DNA from: Thermohalobaculum sp050331395
Lineage (GTDB): Bacteria; Pseudomonadota; Alphaproteobacteria; Rhodobacterales; Rhodobacteraceae
DNA length: 64,000 nucleotides
Assembly (NCBI GenBank): GCA_050331395.1
Contig: JBHJGX010000051.1
Span: forward strand, 1 to 64,000
Reading direction: 5' to 3'
Position numbers and translations under genes: made by a program. The notes beneath the pieces were generated by a model. The model was not told the DNA's origin. It saw only the letters and a list, made by a program, of their open reading frames with translations, and ran no database searches. Positions 9,227 through 17,317 of this stretch are shown here, in pieces (position 1 is the stretch's first letter; every line of letters starts with the position of its first letter).

Positions 9227-10189
9227 ATGGCCGGCTTTTTACTCTCGACATTCGCGCGCGTCCTCCGGGTCGACTTGCGGCCAGGACGCCCGGCCGAGGT
9301 CGCACCGCTTCTCGAAGGCCGGGGTATCTATTTCGGCATCGCGCGGGAGGGACGACGGGTTTGGGTGGCCGAACGAAACCGCGATGCGACCGGTGCGCCG
9401 GCCGACCCCGGCGCGCCTCAGGACGCGATCCGCCGTTGGCACCTGTCTCGCCGAGGCCTCGTGCCCGACGAGACCGCCACGGCAACTGGGCCCCATGGGA
9501 CGGACGGGACGGACGGGACGGACGGGACGGCCACCGCAGAGCCCCGGCTCGCCGATCTCCATCAGATTGCCTGGGACGGAGCGGGTCTTTGGGCGACCAC
9601 TGCCGAGACGCCTTTTCTGCTGCGCCGGGCGGGCGGGGGTTGGAGCGGCATCCCCGTCGCGTCCGCCCTGCCCCCCGATCTGCGGGCCGCTCCGCCCGGA
9701 GCCGACACCGCCCCGGCACGCGCCCGCGATCCGCACCACTTCAACTCGATCGCTCTGGCGGGCCCGACCGTCTATGTCGTTGCACACAATTGGGGGCGGC
9801 AGAGCTTTGCGCTCGCCCTTGACCGACGCGCCGCCGAGACGGGCCGCGCCATCCGCCTCGGCGTCTGGCGCGAAATAGGCCAATTAGCCCACGACATCCT
9901 GCCCGCTTTCGGGGCGCTCTGGTCGCTCGATTCCGGCCGTGGGTCCGTCGTCCGGCTCGGCCCGCCCCACCTTGCGCTGCCAATTCCGACGGGCACACGT
10001 CCGTTTCCCCGCGGTCTGGCCGCCCGAGGACATCACCTCTATGTCGCCCACGGCGAATATGCGGAGGAACGGAGCGCCCGCGCCATGGGCCCCGCTCGGA
10101 TCAGCCGGTTCGATCCGATCCGCCTCTGCTTCGATGCCCACTGGGAAATCGGTCCGCATGGCAACACCTGTGTCCTCGTTCCGCTCTGA
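9227..10189 (+). CDS. Protein of unknown function, possible beta-propeller, with Gly-Thr-Asp repeat
   Basis: A 320-residue protein that I do not recognise. Repeated short beta-strand-like segments (GIYFGIAREGRRVWVAERN, IAWDGAGLWATTAE, HHLYVAHGEYAEE) resemble the blades of NHL/YncE-type propellers. It has no signal peptide or membrane segment. Residues 91-101 are GTDGTDGTDGT, encoded by a 9-bp tandem repeat. It starts 15 bp after the desaturase stop on the same strand, so co-transcription is likely. A palindromic repeat follows 17 bp after its stop. Confidence 0.6.
   Translation: MAGFLLSTFARVLRVDLRPGRPAEVAPLLEGRGIYFGIAREGRRVWVAERNRDATGAPADPGAPQDAIRRWHLSRRGLVPDETATATGPHGTDGTDGTDGTATAEPRLADLHQIAWDGAGLWATTAETPFLLRRAGGGWSGIPVASALPPDLRAAPPGADTAPARARDPHHFNSIALAGPTVYVVAHNWGRQSFALALDRRAAETGRAIRLGVWREIGQLAHDILPAFGALWSLDSGRGSVVRLGPPHLALPIPTGTRPFPRGLAARGHHLYVAHGEYAEERSARAMGPARISRFDPIRLCFDAHWEIGPHGNTCVLVPL
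9497..9530 (+). repeat. 9-bp tandem repeat, 3.8 copies
   Basis: The unit GGGACGGAC is repeated three times, followed by a partial copy, inside the unknown-function gene. Because the unit is a multiple of three, copy-number change would lengthen or shorten a Gly-Thr-Asp linker without breaking the frame. Confidence 0.85.
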
Positions 10190-10205
10190 ACCCAACGGCC
10201 GCGGG

Positions 10206-10247
10206 CCGCTCAGGTCGACCGGCTCACGATCCGGGCGACCCGAGCGG
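10206..10247. repeat. Palindromic dispersed repeat, copy 1
   Basis: A 42-bp element with arms CCGCTCAGGTCGACCGG and CCGGGCGACCCGAGCGG around an 8-base loop, giving a 17-position stem with two imperfect pairs. It lies 17 bp after the stop of the gene ending at 10189. A second copy, with one difference, is at 34634-34675. It could act as a terminator or mRNA-stabilising REP-like structure. There is no T-run, so a classical intrinsic terminator is not certain. Confidence 0.75.
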
Positions 10248-10347
10248 CCGGGACCCAAACCCCGTGGTCTGTTCCCTGCGGCGGAACTGGCACTATCGAA
10301 CGACAGCCCGTCTTCCCTATCATCCAAGCACACTCAAGGAGAGGCCG

Positions 10348-11688
10348 ATGCACGATATGGATATCGCGGAAGCGAGCCGCGCCAACTCGCTCGAAGAACA
10401 CTGGATGCCGTTTACCGGTAACCGGGATTTCAAAGAGAACCCCCGGCTTGTCGTGAAGGGCGAGGGGATGTACTACACCGATCACAAGGGCGGGCGGGTG
10501 ATCGACGGCTCCTCGGCGCTCTTCTGCTCGCCGGCCGGCCATGCCCGGCCGGAGATCGCCGAGGCGGTCCACCAACAGCTCATGACCAACTCTTACACGC
10601 CGCATTTCCAGCTCGGCCATCCGGGCTCGTTCGAGTTGGCGCGCAAGGTCACGGCGCTCTTGCCCGAGGAAATGAACCACATCTTCTTCGTGAATTCCGG
10701 CTCTGAGGCGATCGACACCGCGCTCAAGATCATCATGGCGTATCACCGGGCGAATGGCGAGGCGCAGCGGCTCCGCTTCGTCAGCCGCGAGCGGGCCTAT
10801 CACGGGGTCAACATGGGCGGCGTTTCGCTCTCGGGCATGGTGAAGAACCGCGAGACCTTCCCCGTCGTCATGCCGAACGTGGTGATGATGCGCCACACCT
10901 GGACGGGCCGGGAGCTTTTCTGCGACGGGCTGCCCAAGCAAGACGGCGTGGAGCTCGCCAACGATCTCGAGCGGCATTGCCAGACCTATGGCGGCGCGAC
11001 CATCGCGGCGGTCTTCGTCGAGCCGGTGGCGGGCTCGACCGGCACGCTCGTGCCGCCCGAGGGCTATCTCGAGCGGATCCGCGAGATCTGCGACGCGCAT
11101 GGCATACTCTTGGTGTTCGACGAGGTGATCACGGGCTTCGGCCGGCTCGGCGCGCCTTTTGCGAGCGGGCTCTTCGGCGTCACGCCGGATCTGACGACCA
11201 TGGCCAAGGCACTGACGAACGGCGCGATCCCGATGGGCGCGGTCGCGACCCGTGACCATATCTACGAGACCGTCACCGACGCCTCGCCCGAGAACGCCAT
11301 CGAGTTCTTCCACGGCTATACGTATTCGGCGCATCCGGCCGCCTGTGCCGCAGGCATCGCCACGCAGGACATCTACGCCCGCGAGAGGCTCTTTGAGAAG
11401 GCGGCGGCGCTCGCGCCCTATTTCGCCGAGGCCGTCATGCGGCTTCGCGCCCATCCGCTCGTCAAGGACATCCGGACCATCGGGCTCATGTCGGGGGTCG
11501 AGGTGCATGCGGGCGCCAAGCCCGGCCTCCGCGGCCAGGAGCTGCAAAAGGCGATGTTCTGGAACGGCGCGCATGTGAAGTTCACGGGCGACAACGGGAT
11601 CGTCGCTCCGGCCTTCATTGCGACCGAGGCGCATATCGACGAGATCGTGGACAAGTTCCGCTTTACCCTCGATCAAGTCGCCGCCTGA
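10348..11688 (+). CDS. Class III omega-amino acid:pyruvate aminotransferase
   Basis: A 446-residue PLP-dependent aminotransferase. It closely follows the beta-alanine/omega-amino-acid:pyruvate aminotransferase pattern: HWMPFTGNRDFKENPR at the N terminus, VNSGSEAIDTALK for cofactor phosphate binding, VFDEVITGFGR with the PLP-pyridine Asp, and MAKALTNGAIPMGA with the Schiff-base lysine near residue 287. GYTYSAHP is also conserved. ATG 10348 follows AAGGAGAGG. Amino-donor specificity (beta-alanine, taurine-like amines, others) is not resolved by sequence. Confidence 0.9.
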   Translation: MHDMDIAEASRANSLEEHWMPFTGNRDFKENPRLVVKGEGMYYTDHKGGRVIDGSSALFCSPAGHARPEIAEAVHQQLMTNSYTPHFQLGHPGSFELARKVTALLPEEMNHIFFVNSGSEAIDTALKIIMAYHRANGEAQRLRFVSRERAYHGVNMGGVSLSGMVKNRETFPVVMPNVVMMRHTWTGRELFCDGLPKQDGVELANDLERHCQTYGGATIAAVFVEPVAGSTGTLVPPEGYLERIREICDAHGILLVFDEVITGFGRLGAPFASGLFGVTPDLTTMAKALTNGAIPMGAVATRDHIYETVTDASPENAIEFFHGYTYSAHPAACAAGIATQDIYARERLFEKAAALAPYFAEAVMRLRAHPLVKDIRTIGLMSGVEVHAGAKPGLRGQELQKAMFWNGAHVKFTGDNGIVAPAFIATEAHIDEIVDKFRFTLDQVAA

Positions 11689-11732
11689 GCTGCGGCCTTG
11701 CCTCGCCGGCGGGGCCGGGCGATACCGGCCCC

Positions 11733-12281
11733 ATGTCGAGCGATCTTCTGGCGAGCAGTGCCGCCCTTCCGGTGATCGAGACCCCGCGGCTTCGGCTGCG
11801 GCCCCGGCGGATGGCCGATCTCGAGGCCTCGATCGCCATGGACCGGGAGCCCGGCACCACCGATCTCATCGACGGGCCTTGGGACGATCCGGCGGCCCAT
11901 CGGGCGTTCGTGCGGGCGCGGATCCGGGGGCCTTATCCGCGCGGGCTCGGCTATTGGGTGATCGCCCGGCGCGAGCGGCCGCAAGAGTTCCTCGGCTGGG
12001 TGCTGCTGATCCCGGAGGACGCGATCGGGCCTGCGGTCGAGATCGGCTGGCGGGTGATCGGCACGGCGCGCGGTCAGGGCTTCGCGCCGGAAGCGGCGGC
12101 CAATGTACTTTCGCACGGGTTCCAGACAGTCGGCCTCCGGCGGGTCATCTCCGAGATCCATGCGGACAACAAAGCCTCACGCCGGGTCGCAGAGAAGATC
12201 GGCATGTGCCTCGCCGTGCCCTCGATCCCCGACCGCCCGGAGCAGTGTCTTTACGAGGCGCGGATCGACTGCGCAGTCTGA
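11733..12281 (+). CDS. GNAT acetyltransferase, RimJ/RimL type
   Basis: A 182-residue protein beginning near VIETPRLRLRPRRMADLE, the usual start of RimJ/RimL-like GNAT enzymes. It contains EIGWRVIGTARGQGFAPEAA (acetyl-CoA binding loop) and RRVISEIHADNKASRRVAEKIGM (conserved motif B region). Members modify protein N termini or small molecules; the substrate is unknown. It follows the aminotransferase on the same strand with a 44-bp gap. Confidence 0.85.
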   Translation: MSSDLLASSAALPVIETPRLRLRPRRMADLEASIAMDREPGTTDLIDGPWDDPAAHRAFVRARIRGPYPRGLGYWVIARRERPQEFLGWVLLIPEDAIGPAVEIGWRVIGTARGQGFAPEAAANVLSHGFQTVGLRRVISEIHADNKASRRVAEKIGMCLAVPSIPDRPEQCLYEARIDCAV

Positions 12282-12296
12282 TCCAGCGGCCGAAGG

Positions 12297-13025
12297 TCAG
12301 CTCGCCTGCGGCATCTCGCACAGGCACAAAAGCTCGCCGTCCTCGAACCGCATGGTCCGCACCCGCGGGCGCACCGCCTCGTCGAGGCTTTCGATCGGAT
12401 CGAGATTAAGCCCGGTCTTGCCCGAGCCGAGCACGATCGGCGCGACCATGAGATGCAGCTCGTCGATGGCGCCCGCGTTCAGAAACCGGGCCAAGGTCTC
12501 CGCCCCACCCTCGACAAGGATCTTACGCATGCCGCGGGCCGAGAGCGCGCGAACGATCTGAACCGGGCACATATGGCCTTGGGGCGTGCTCTGGACGGCG
12601 AGGCGCTCGGCCCCGTCGGGCGTCACGGCATCGTCCGGCGAAATCACGATCACCGGGCTCACGCCGTCTTGCAGCATCCGCAAATGGCGCGGAAGTCGGC
12701 CCTTGGGGTCGATGACCACCCGCGTGGCGTTGGGCCCGGGCACGTGGCGGGTCGTCAATTGCGGATCGTCGGCGATTGCGGTGCCGACGCCGACGACCAC
12801 CGCGTCTACCGAGGCACGGATCCGGTGCAAGTGGCGGAGCGCTTCGGTCCCGTTGATGTATTTCGATGCGCCCGTCGGCGTGGCGATCCGGCCGTCGAGA
12901 GACTGGCCGAGTTGCCCCACCACGATCGAGCGCCCATGCGCGGGCCGCCTCAGCCGGGCGAGCGCGAGATCCGGGTCGTAGTCGATGCGCTCCGGCAGTG
13001 CAGGCGTTTCGGCCCTCAAGAGCAT
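12297..13025 (-). CDS. RibD C-terminal-domain reductase
   Basis: A 242-residue protein with the RibD_C (DHFR-like) fold: VVGQLGQSLDGRIATPTG, KYINGTEALRHLHRIRASVDAVVVGVGT, DDPQLTTR and ILVEGGAETLARFL are all typical of 5-amino-6-(5-phosphoribosylamino)uracil reductase. There is no deaminase domain, so it is a stand-alone reductase-like protein, perhaps not in riboflavin synthesis. Start 13025 has a GAGGGAG ribosome site. An alternative ATG at 13067 overlaps the stop of the upstream OpgC-like gene as ATGA and would add 14 residues. Confidence 0.82.
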   Translation of the reverse strand: MLLRAETPALPERIDYDPDLALARLRRPAHGRSIVVGQLGQSLDGRIATPTGASKYINGTEALRHLHRIRASVDAVVVGVGTAIADDPQLTTRHVPGPNATRVVIDPKGRLPRHLRMLQDGVSPVIVISPDDAVTPDGAERLAVQSTPQGHMCPVQIVRALSARGMRKILVEGGAETLARFLNAGAIDELHLMVAPIVLGSGKTGLNLDPIESLDEAVRPRVRTMRFEDGELLCLCEMPQAS

Positions 13026-13063
13026 GCAAGATCTCCCTCGATCGGTCCGGGCAACGGTCCCGG

Positions 13064-14647
13064 TCATGCGGAGCGTGTCTCGGCCATGGCGGCGCCGGCG
13101 CCGGGCCCGCGGAGTTCGGTCCGGGCCTTGGGCGGCTCACGCCATGGCTGACGGCGGATCCACCCCACGAAATAGGCGACACCGATCAAGACGGCAAAAC
13201 CCCAGAGGTTGACCGCGGCGCGGCTCCAGACATCGGCGCCCAGGTGATCGAGCAGCCAACCGTTGAAGCGCGAGAGCGGGATCGACACCATAAAGACGGC
13301 GAGGCTCTGACTTCCGACCTTGCGGATCACCGGCACGGCCCGGGTGAGACCCGTGGTGCCCGCCCAGTGACGACGCCCGTCGCCCAAAGCCCCCCAAAGG
13401 ACGACGATGAGCGCGAAGAGGTGCAAAAGCTGCAGCATGCCGATCTGGTTGAAGCTGAGCGTCGCCTCGAGACCGGCATCGTAGCCCGGGAACAGGAGGG
13501 CGATCTCCTTGGGATAGGCGACCGGCAGCGTGAGGACGAGCGCGGCGAGCGCCGCCGTCCCCAGCCCGCGTCCGGGCCCTTTGGGATGGGCAAAGCCCTC
13601 GGAAAGCCGGACGCCGTGGGGCCCGACCGCAACCCAGGCGAGATAGGCGAGCGCGAGGAAATGCAGAAACCGTCCGGCGCCTTGCCAGGTCTTCCAACGA
13701 AGCGGCTCGATGAAGTCGCGCACGACAACCAGGCCGTCATGCAGAAATGTGCCTGCAAGGATCGAGTACTCGCCATGGAACCGGAACCACGCGAGCGGGA
13801 TCACGGCAAGGACGAAGACCGCCGAGGCGATCACCAACCGCCGCGAGACCGGTGGCGCCGGCAACCAGCCCATGCCGAAGGCGAAGCCCGCGAAGAAAAC
13901 GAGCTGCCAGCCGAACGGGTTGAAGAACCACGTGCCCTCGCCGAACGGGTTCGACGGCAGGAGCATCCAGGAGAAGACTTCGCCCGCCGAAATCAGCGGC
14001 TGCTGCCAGGCGGCAAGATCCTCCGCATCGCCGTAGCGCCACGCGTAGCCCGCGAGATTGGCCGCGAGCCAAACCCCAAGGACGGCGATCACCACACCGC
14101 GCGTTCCGGTCCAATGGTGGATCGCCATCACCGCCGGGATCATTGCCAGGATCACGAGATACATCGGCAAGATATCGAAAAGCCCCGGCACGTAGCTGAG
14201 CGTAAAGAGCCCGATCAGCGCCTCTCCCGTCTGCTCGAAAAGCGGCACCACGTAAGGCGCGGTGATATAGGGCGTGTCCTTCGCGCCGACGCCGTAATGG
14301 TCGATGGCGAAGAGCATGATGGCGGTCACCAAGAACACCCCGATATGCGCCCAGTAGACCTGATAAATCCGGAACGCCACGCGCAGGATGCCGAGGGCAT
14401 AGCCCCGCTTTGCAAAGACCGTTCCGAAGGCCATCGCCGAGGCCATCCCCGAGCAGAACACGAAGATCTCGGTCGCATCCGAGAAGCCGAACCGCGCGGG
14501 GATCCAGAGCGTCCAGGTGTTGCTCGGGGTGTGGGCGAGCAAGATAATAAACATCGCGATCCCCCGATAGAAATCGAGGCGCGGATCGCGGGGCGCTTTC
14601 GGCCTGGCCTCGGCGGCGCGGGGAGTTTGGGGCGGGGCGATGGTCAT
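13064..14647 (-). CDS. OpgC-domain integral membrane protein
   Basis: A 527-residue membrane protein with about ten hydrophobic segments. The N-terminal part (DFYRGIAMFIILLAHTPSN, then FSDATEIFVFCSGMASA) is characteristic of OpgC, the succinyl-transferring enzyme of osmoregulated periplasmic glucans in the acyltransferase-3-like superfamily. The protein is longer than typical OpgC, with a loop region around residues 250-330. ATG 14647 is taken because the frame upstream to 14842 is not membrane-like. It is translationally linked to the RibD-C gene downstream. The true acceptor is unproven. Confidence 0.78.
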   Translation of the reverse strand: MTIAPPQTPRAAEARPKAPRDPRLDFYRGIAMFIILLAHTPSNTWTLWIPARFGFSDATEIFVFCSGMASAMAFGTVFAKRGYALGILRVAFRIYQVYWAHIGVFLVTAIMLFAIDHYGVGAKDTPYITAPYVVPLFEQTGEALIGLFTLSYVPGLFDILPMYLVILAMIPAVMAIHHWTGTRGVVIAVLGVWLAANLAGYAWRYGDAEDLAAWQQPLISAGEVFSWMLLPSNPFGEGTWFFNPFGWQLVFFAGFAFGMGWLPAPPVSRRLVIASAVFVLAVIPLAWFRFHGEYSILAGTFLHDGLVVVRDFIEPLRWKTWQGAGRFLHFLALAYLAWVAVGPHGVRLSEGFAHPKGPGRGLGTAALAALVLTLPVAYPKEIALLFPGYDAGLEATLSFNQIGMLQLLHLFALIVVLWGALGDGRRHWAGTTGLTRAVPVIRKVGSQSLAVFMVSIPLSRFNGWLLDHLGADVWSRAAVNLWGFAVLIGVAYFVGWIRRQPWREPPKARTELRGPGAGAAMAETRSA

Positions 14648-14885
14648 GGCGTGTCTCCAACGCGGCGCCCGGGCGGGTCCGTCGGTCCGATCCGAAGCTT
14701 TGCCGTCATGGCCGGCCCGCCCCCATCTGCCCGTCCGGATCCCCGTCCGCGCAGTTGCGGCATAACGGTCCAACCCAGGGTTTGCCCGATCGCCATGACA
14801 AAGACGACTCCCTTTCAAGCGAACGTGACGCCACGACATCAAAAATTCACAAGCGAGCCGAAAGGTTCCGGTCTAGGGGAAAGAA

Positions 14886-16157
14886 ATGATGCAAGACGCG
14901 GCAGACATGGCGCCCCGACCGCCCGTTCAGGGGACGCCGCTCGCGCTGGCGCTTGGGGGTCTGCTCAGCCTCGCGGCCGCGGCTTTCGCCGCGCAGGAGA
15001 GCCCAGCCGACGGCCTCCGCTACGGCGCCGGCGCGCTCCTCGGGGCATTCGCGGGATTTGCGCTCTATCACGCGGCCTTCGGCTTCACCGGGGCGTGGCG
15101 GCGCCTCGTGCGCGAACGCAAAGGCGCCGGCCTTCGGGCGCAAATGCTTCTGGTCGGCGCAACCTGCCTCCTCAGCTATCCGCTGATCGGCTACGAGGAC
15201 CTCACCGGCCTCGACATGCACCCGGCCATTCTGCCGATGGGGCTCGCCTCGGCATTCGGCGCGGCGCTCTTCGGTGTCGGCATGCAACTCGGCGGCGGCT
15301 GCGCGTCGGGCACGCTCTTCACCGCCGGCGGCGGCTCGATGCGGATGCTGGTCACGCTGGCCGCTTTCGTGGCAGGCTCTGTCATTGCGACGCACCACCT
15401 GGTCGAGGTTTGGTTCCGGCTCGACGAATGGACGGGCCTGCCGACCATCCCGGGGCAGTCGCTGACCGGCCGCTTCGGGGTGCCGGCGGCGCTTGCCTGC
15501 CTCGTCGGATTTGCCGGGATCGTCTGGATCGCCTCGACGGCGGCCGAACGCCGGGCCCATGGCCGGGTCGAGCCCGTCCGCCTCCGCGCCCCAGCGAGCG
15601 CGCTCCTCCGTGGCCCCTGGCCGCTCGGCTGGGGCGCACTGGCGCTCGCCGCGGTGGGTATCGGCTCTTTCCTCCTCTTCTCCAGGCCCTGGGGCGTCAC
15701 CGCGGGCTTTGCGCATTGGGGCGGCGCGCTCCTCGAAGCGCTCGGCGTCGAGATCCGGACATGGGGCTACTGGAGCGGCTGGCGGCAGGACCTCCTCGAT
15801 GCGGGGGTCCTCGCGGACCGGACGTCGGTGATGAATTTCGGCATCGTCGCCGGCGCCCTGGCCGCCGCTGCACTGGCCGGGCGGGTACGGCCGCGCTTCG
15901 ATCTCACGCGGAGGGACCTGGCAACCGCGCTCATCGGCGGGCTGATGATGGGCTACGGCGCGCGCCTCGCCTTCGGGTGCAATATCGGCGCTTATCTCGG
16001 CGGGCTCGTCTCCGGCTCGGTGCACGGGCTCTGGTGGCTGATCTTCGGCTTTCTGGGCTCGATGGCGGGTGTCTGGCTGCGCTCTCGGCTCGGGATGGAT
16101 CCGCCAACGCCGCGATCAGGCGACGCTCCGGGCACCCGAGCGGATGGGACCGCCTGA
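14886..16157 (+). CDS. YeeE/YedE (TsuA-like) sulfur-compound transporter
   Basis: A 423-residue polytopic membrane protein with the two signature cysteine motifs of the YeeE/YedE family: GGGCASGTLFTAGGGS (about residues 136-151) and FGCNIGAYLGGLVSGSVHG (about 363-381). The family imports thiosulfate or related sulfur species through cysteine relay. AGGGGAAAGAA precedes ATG 14886, with a second ATG at 14889. No TusA/YeeD partner is adjacent. The substrate is inferred only from family. Confidence 0.88.
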   Translation: MMQDAADMAPRPPVQGTPLALALGGLLSLAAAAFAAQESPADGLRYGAGALLGAFAGFALYHAAFGFTGAWRRLVRERKGAGLRAQMLLVGATCLLSYPLIGYEDLTGLDMHPAILPMGLASAFGAALFGVGMQLGGGCASGTLFTAGGGSMRMLVTLAAFVAGSVIATHHLVEVWFRLDEWTGLPTIPGQSLTGRFGVPAALACLVGFAGIVWIASTAAERRAHGRVEPVRLRAPASALLRGPWPLGWGALALAAVGIGSFLLFSRPWGVTAGFAHWGGALLEALGVEIRTWGYWSGWRQDLLDAGVLADRTSVMNFGIVAGALAAAALAGRVRPRFDLTRRDLATALIGGLMMGYGARLAFGCNIGAYLGGLVSGSVHGLWWLIFGFLGSMAGVWLRSRLGMDPPTPRSGDAPGTRADGTA

Positions 16158-16254
16158 CCGCACCCGTTGCGGCCGCGGCCGAACTGTTCTACCAGCCGAC
16201 CTTAAATGAGGGGCTGACGGCGGCCACGGCGATAACTGGGCGGGGAGCGGGTCA

Positions 16255-17019
16255 ATGGAGCGGCAGACCGTCGATCTTTCTCTCTACGAGCATCTCCCGG
16301 CACGGGCGCTCCTCCGCATCCTGGTGCGTAAGCTCTCGCGACGCTTCGGACGTGCCATCCCCCCCTTCGACGACGGGGTGCCCGAAGACCGCACATGGTC
16401 CGAGCGTCCGCCCAAGATACACGTCATCGCGGTCGCCTTTCAGCGCTTCGGGGAACTCGAAGTCTTCGTTCGATCGTTGCAGAACCAGACCGCGGCGAAT
16501 TGGGGGCTCACCGTTATCCATGACGGCCCGGACCCCGAATTTACTGCAATTATGAACGATCTATGCGCCGCCGGCGAGTACGATATCGACCATTTCTGTA
16601 CCGAACAAAGATATGGCGATTGGGGCCACAGTCTACGAGAGATAGGTCTCGCTCGCACCCGTGGCGATTTTGTGATTTTAACGAATGCGGATAATTACTT
16701 CATACCGCGGACAGTCGAATTTTTGAACGAATATTTTCGAACAAGGAACCCGGACGCGCTGGTGTTTAACATGGTGCATAGTCATCGGAATGCGGGTGTC
16801 CGGCGGTGTGAGCCTTATTCTTTCTTGGAAACGCACTATCGGCGGTTTTACATCGATATCAGCGCTGCTCTGATCAGGTCCGAGCTTGCCGCGCGGGCCG
16901 GCTTCCGGGACAAGTCGCACGACGCGGATGCGACCTATTTCGAGGACGTTGCAGCGGTGAAGGAGGGCGGGCCGTTGGTGGTCGGCAAGATCCCCAACAT
17001 CCTTCTCGTCCACAACTGA
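16255..17019 (+). CDS. Family 2-like glycosyltransferase
   Basis: A 254-residue protein. The GT-A-type core starts near residue 55 (IHVIAVAFQRFGELEVFVRSLQNQ), followed by LTVIHDGPDPEF and a GDFVILTNADNYFIP segment whose Asn-Ala-Asp stands where the DxD metal site is expected. The sugar donor and acceptor are unknown. From about 16540 to 16870 the base composition is visibly more AT-rich than its neighbours, suggesting acquisition. No other polysaccharide genes are nearby. It lies immediately upstream of tRNA-Phe and the genomic island. Confidence 0.72.
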   Translation: MERQTVDLSLYEHLPARALLRILVRKLSRRFGRAIPPFDDGVPEDRTWSERPPKIHVIAVAFQRFGELEVFVRSLQNQTAANWGLTVIHDGPDPEFTAIMNDLCAAGEYDIDHFCTEQRYGDWGHSLREIGLARTRGDFVILTNADNYFIPRTVEFLNEYFRTRNPDALVFNMVHSHRNAGVRRCEPYSFLETHYRRFYIDISAALIRSELAARAGFRDKSHDADATYFEDVAAVKEGGPLVVGKIPNILLVHN

Positions 17020-17125
17020 CCGCGGATAGCCCGCTCGACCCGCGGCGACGCCAATTCCTTCTGGACAGGCCACGGCCGATCGCCTAATCACGCTGCTCAA
17101 CCGGGCGGATTGCTCGGATCGGTTT

Positions 17126-17201
17126 GCCCAGGTAGCTCAGTTGGTAGAGCAGCGGATTGAAAATCCGCGTGTCGGTGGTTCGAATCCGCCCCTGGGCACC
17201 A
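17126..17201 (+). tRNA. tRNA-Phe (anticodon GAA)
   Basis: A 76-base cloverleaf with acceptor arms GCCCAGG and CCTGGGC, the D-arm AGCTCAGTTGGTAGAGC, anticodon loop TTGAAAA with GAA at 17159-17161, the T-arm GGTTCGAATCC and an encoded CCA end. Its last 18 bases form the left attachment repeat of the adjacent genomic island. Confidence 0.97.
17184..17201 (+). repeat. attL candidate (tRNA-Phe 3' end)
   Basis: The 18-base tRNA 3' segment ATCCGCCCCTGGGCACCA. It is repeated directly at 24281-24298 with a single G-to-T difference. Confidence 0.75.
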
Positions 17202-17210
17202 CCCCTCCTT

Positions 17211-17251
17211 CCGCAGATTGATTTCATTGGCTTTTTTAGCCGATCCTGCGG
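17211..17251 (+). terminator. Hairpin after tRNA-Phe
   Basis: Nested inverted repeats: outer CCGCAG (17211-17216) with CTGCGG (17246-17251), and inner ATTGGCT (17226-17232) with AGCCGAT (17238-17244) around a TTTTT loop. It lies ten bases after the tRNA and could end its transcript or that of hsdR from the other side. There is no T-tract after the stem, so assignment is tentative. Confidence 0.35.
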
Positions 17252-17317
17252 GTCCTGTGTAGTGGTGTGTGTAGTGCTCGCGCATCCCTGGGGTGGTGAG
17301 GCGAGAAGGGGCGCTGC

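Noticed and set aside
12866..16555. A 1229-residue open frame on the plus strand
   Set aside because: It runs antisense to the RibD-C and OpgC-like genes and out of frame with the YeeE gene. Its product is a charged, low-complexity mix without domains. High GC makes stop codons rare, so long false frames are expected.
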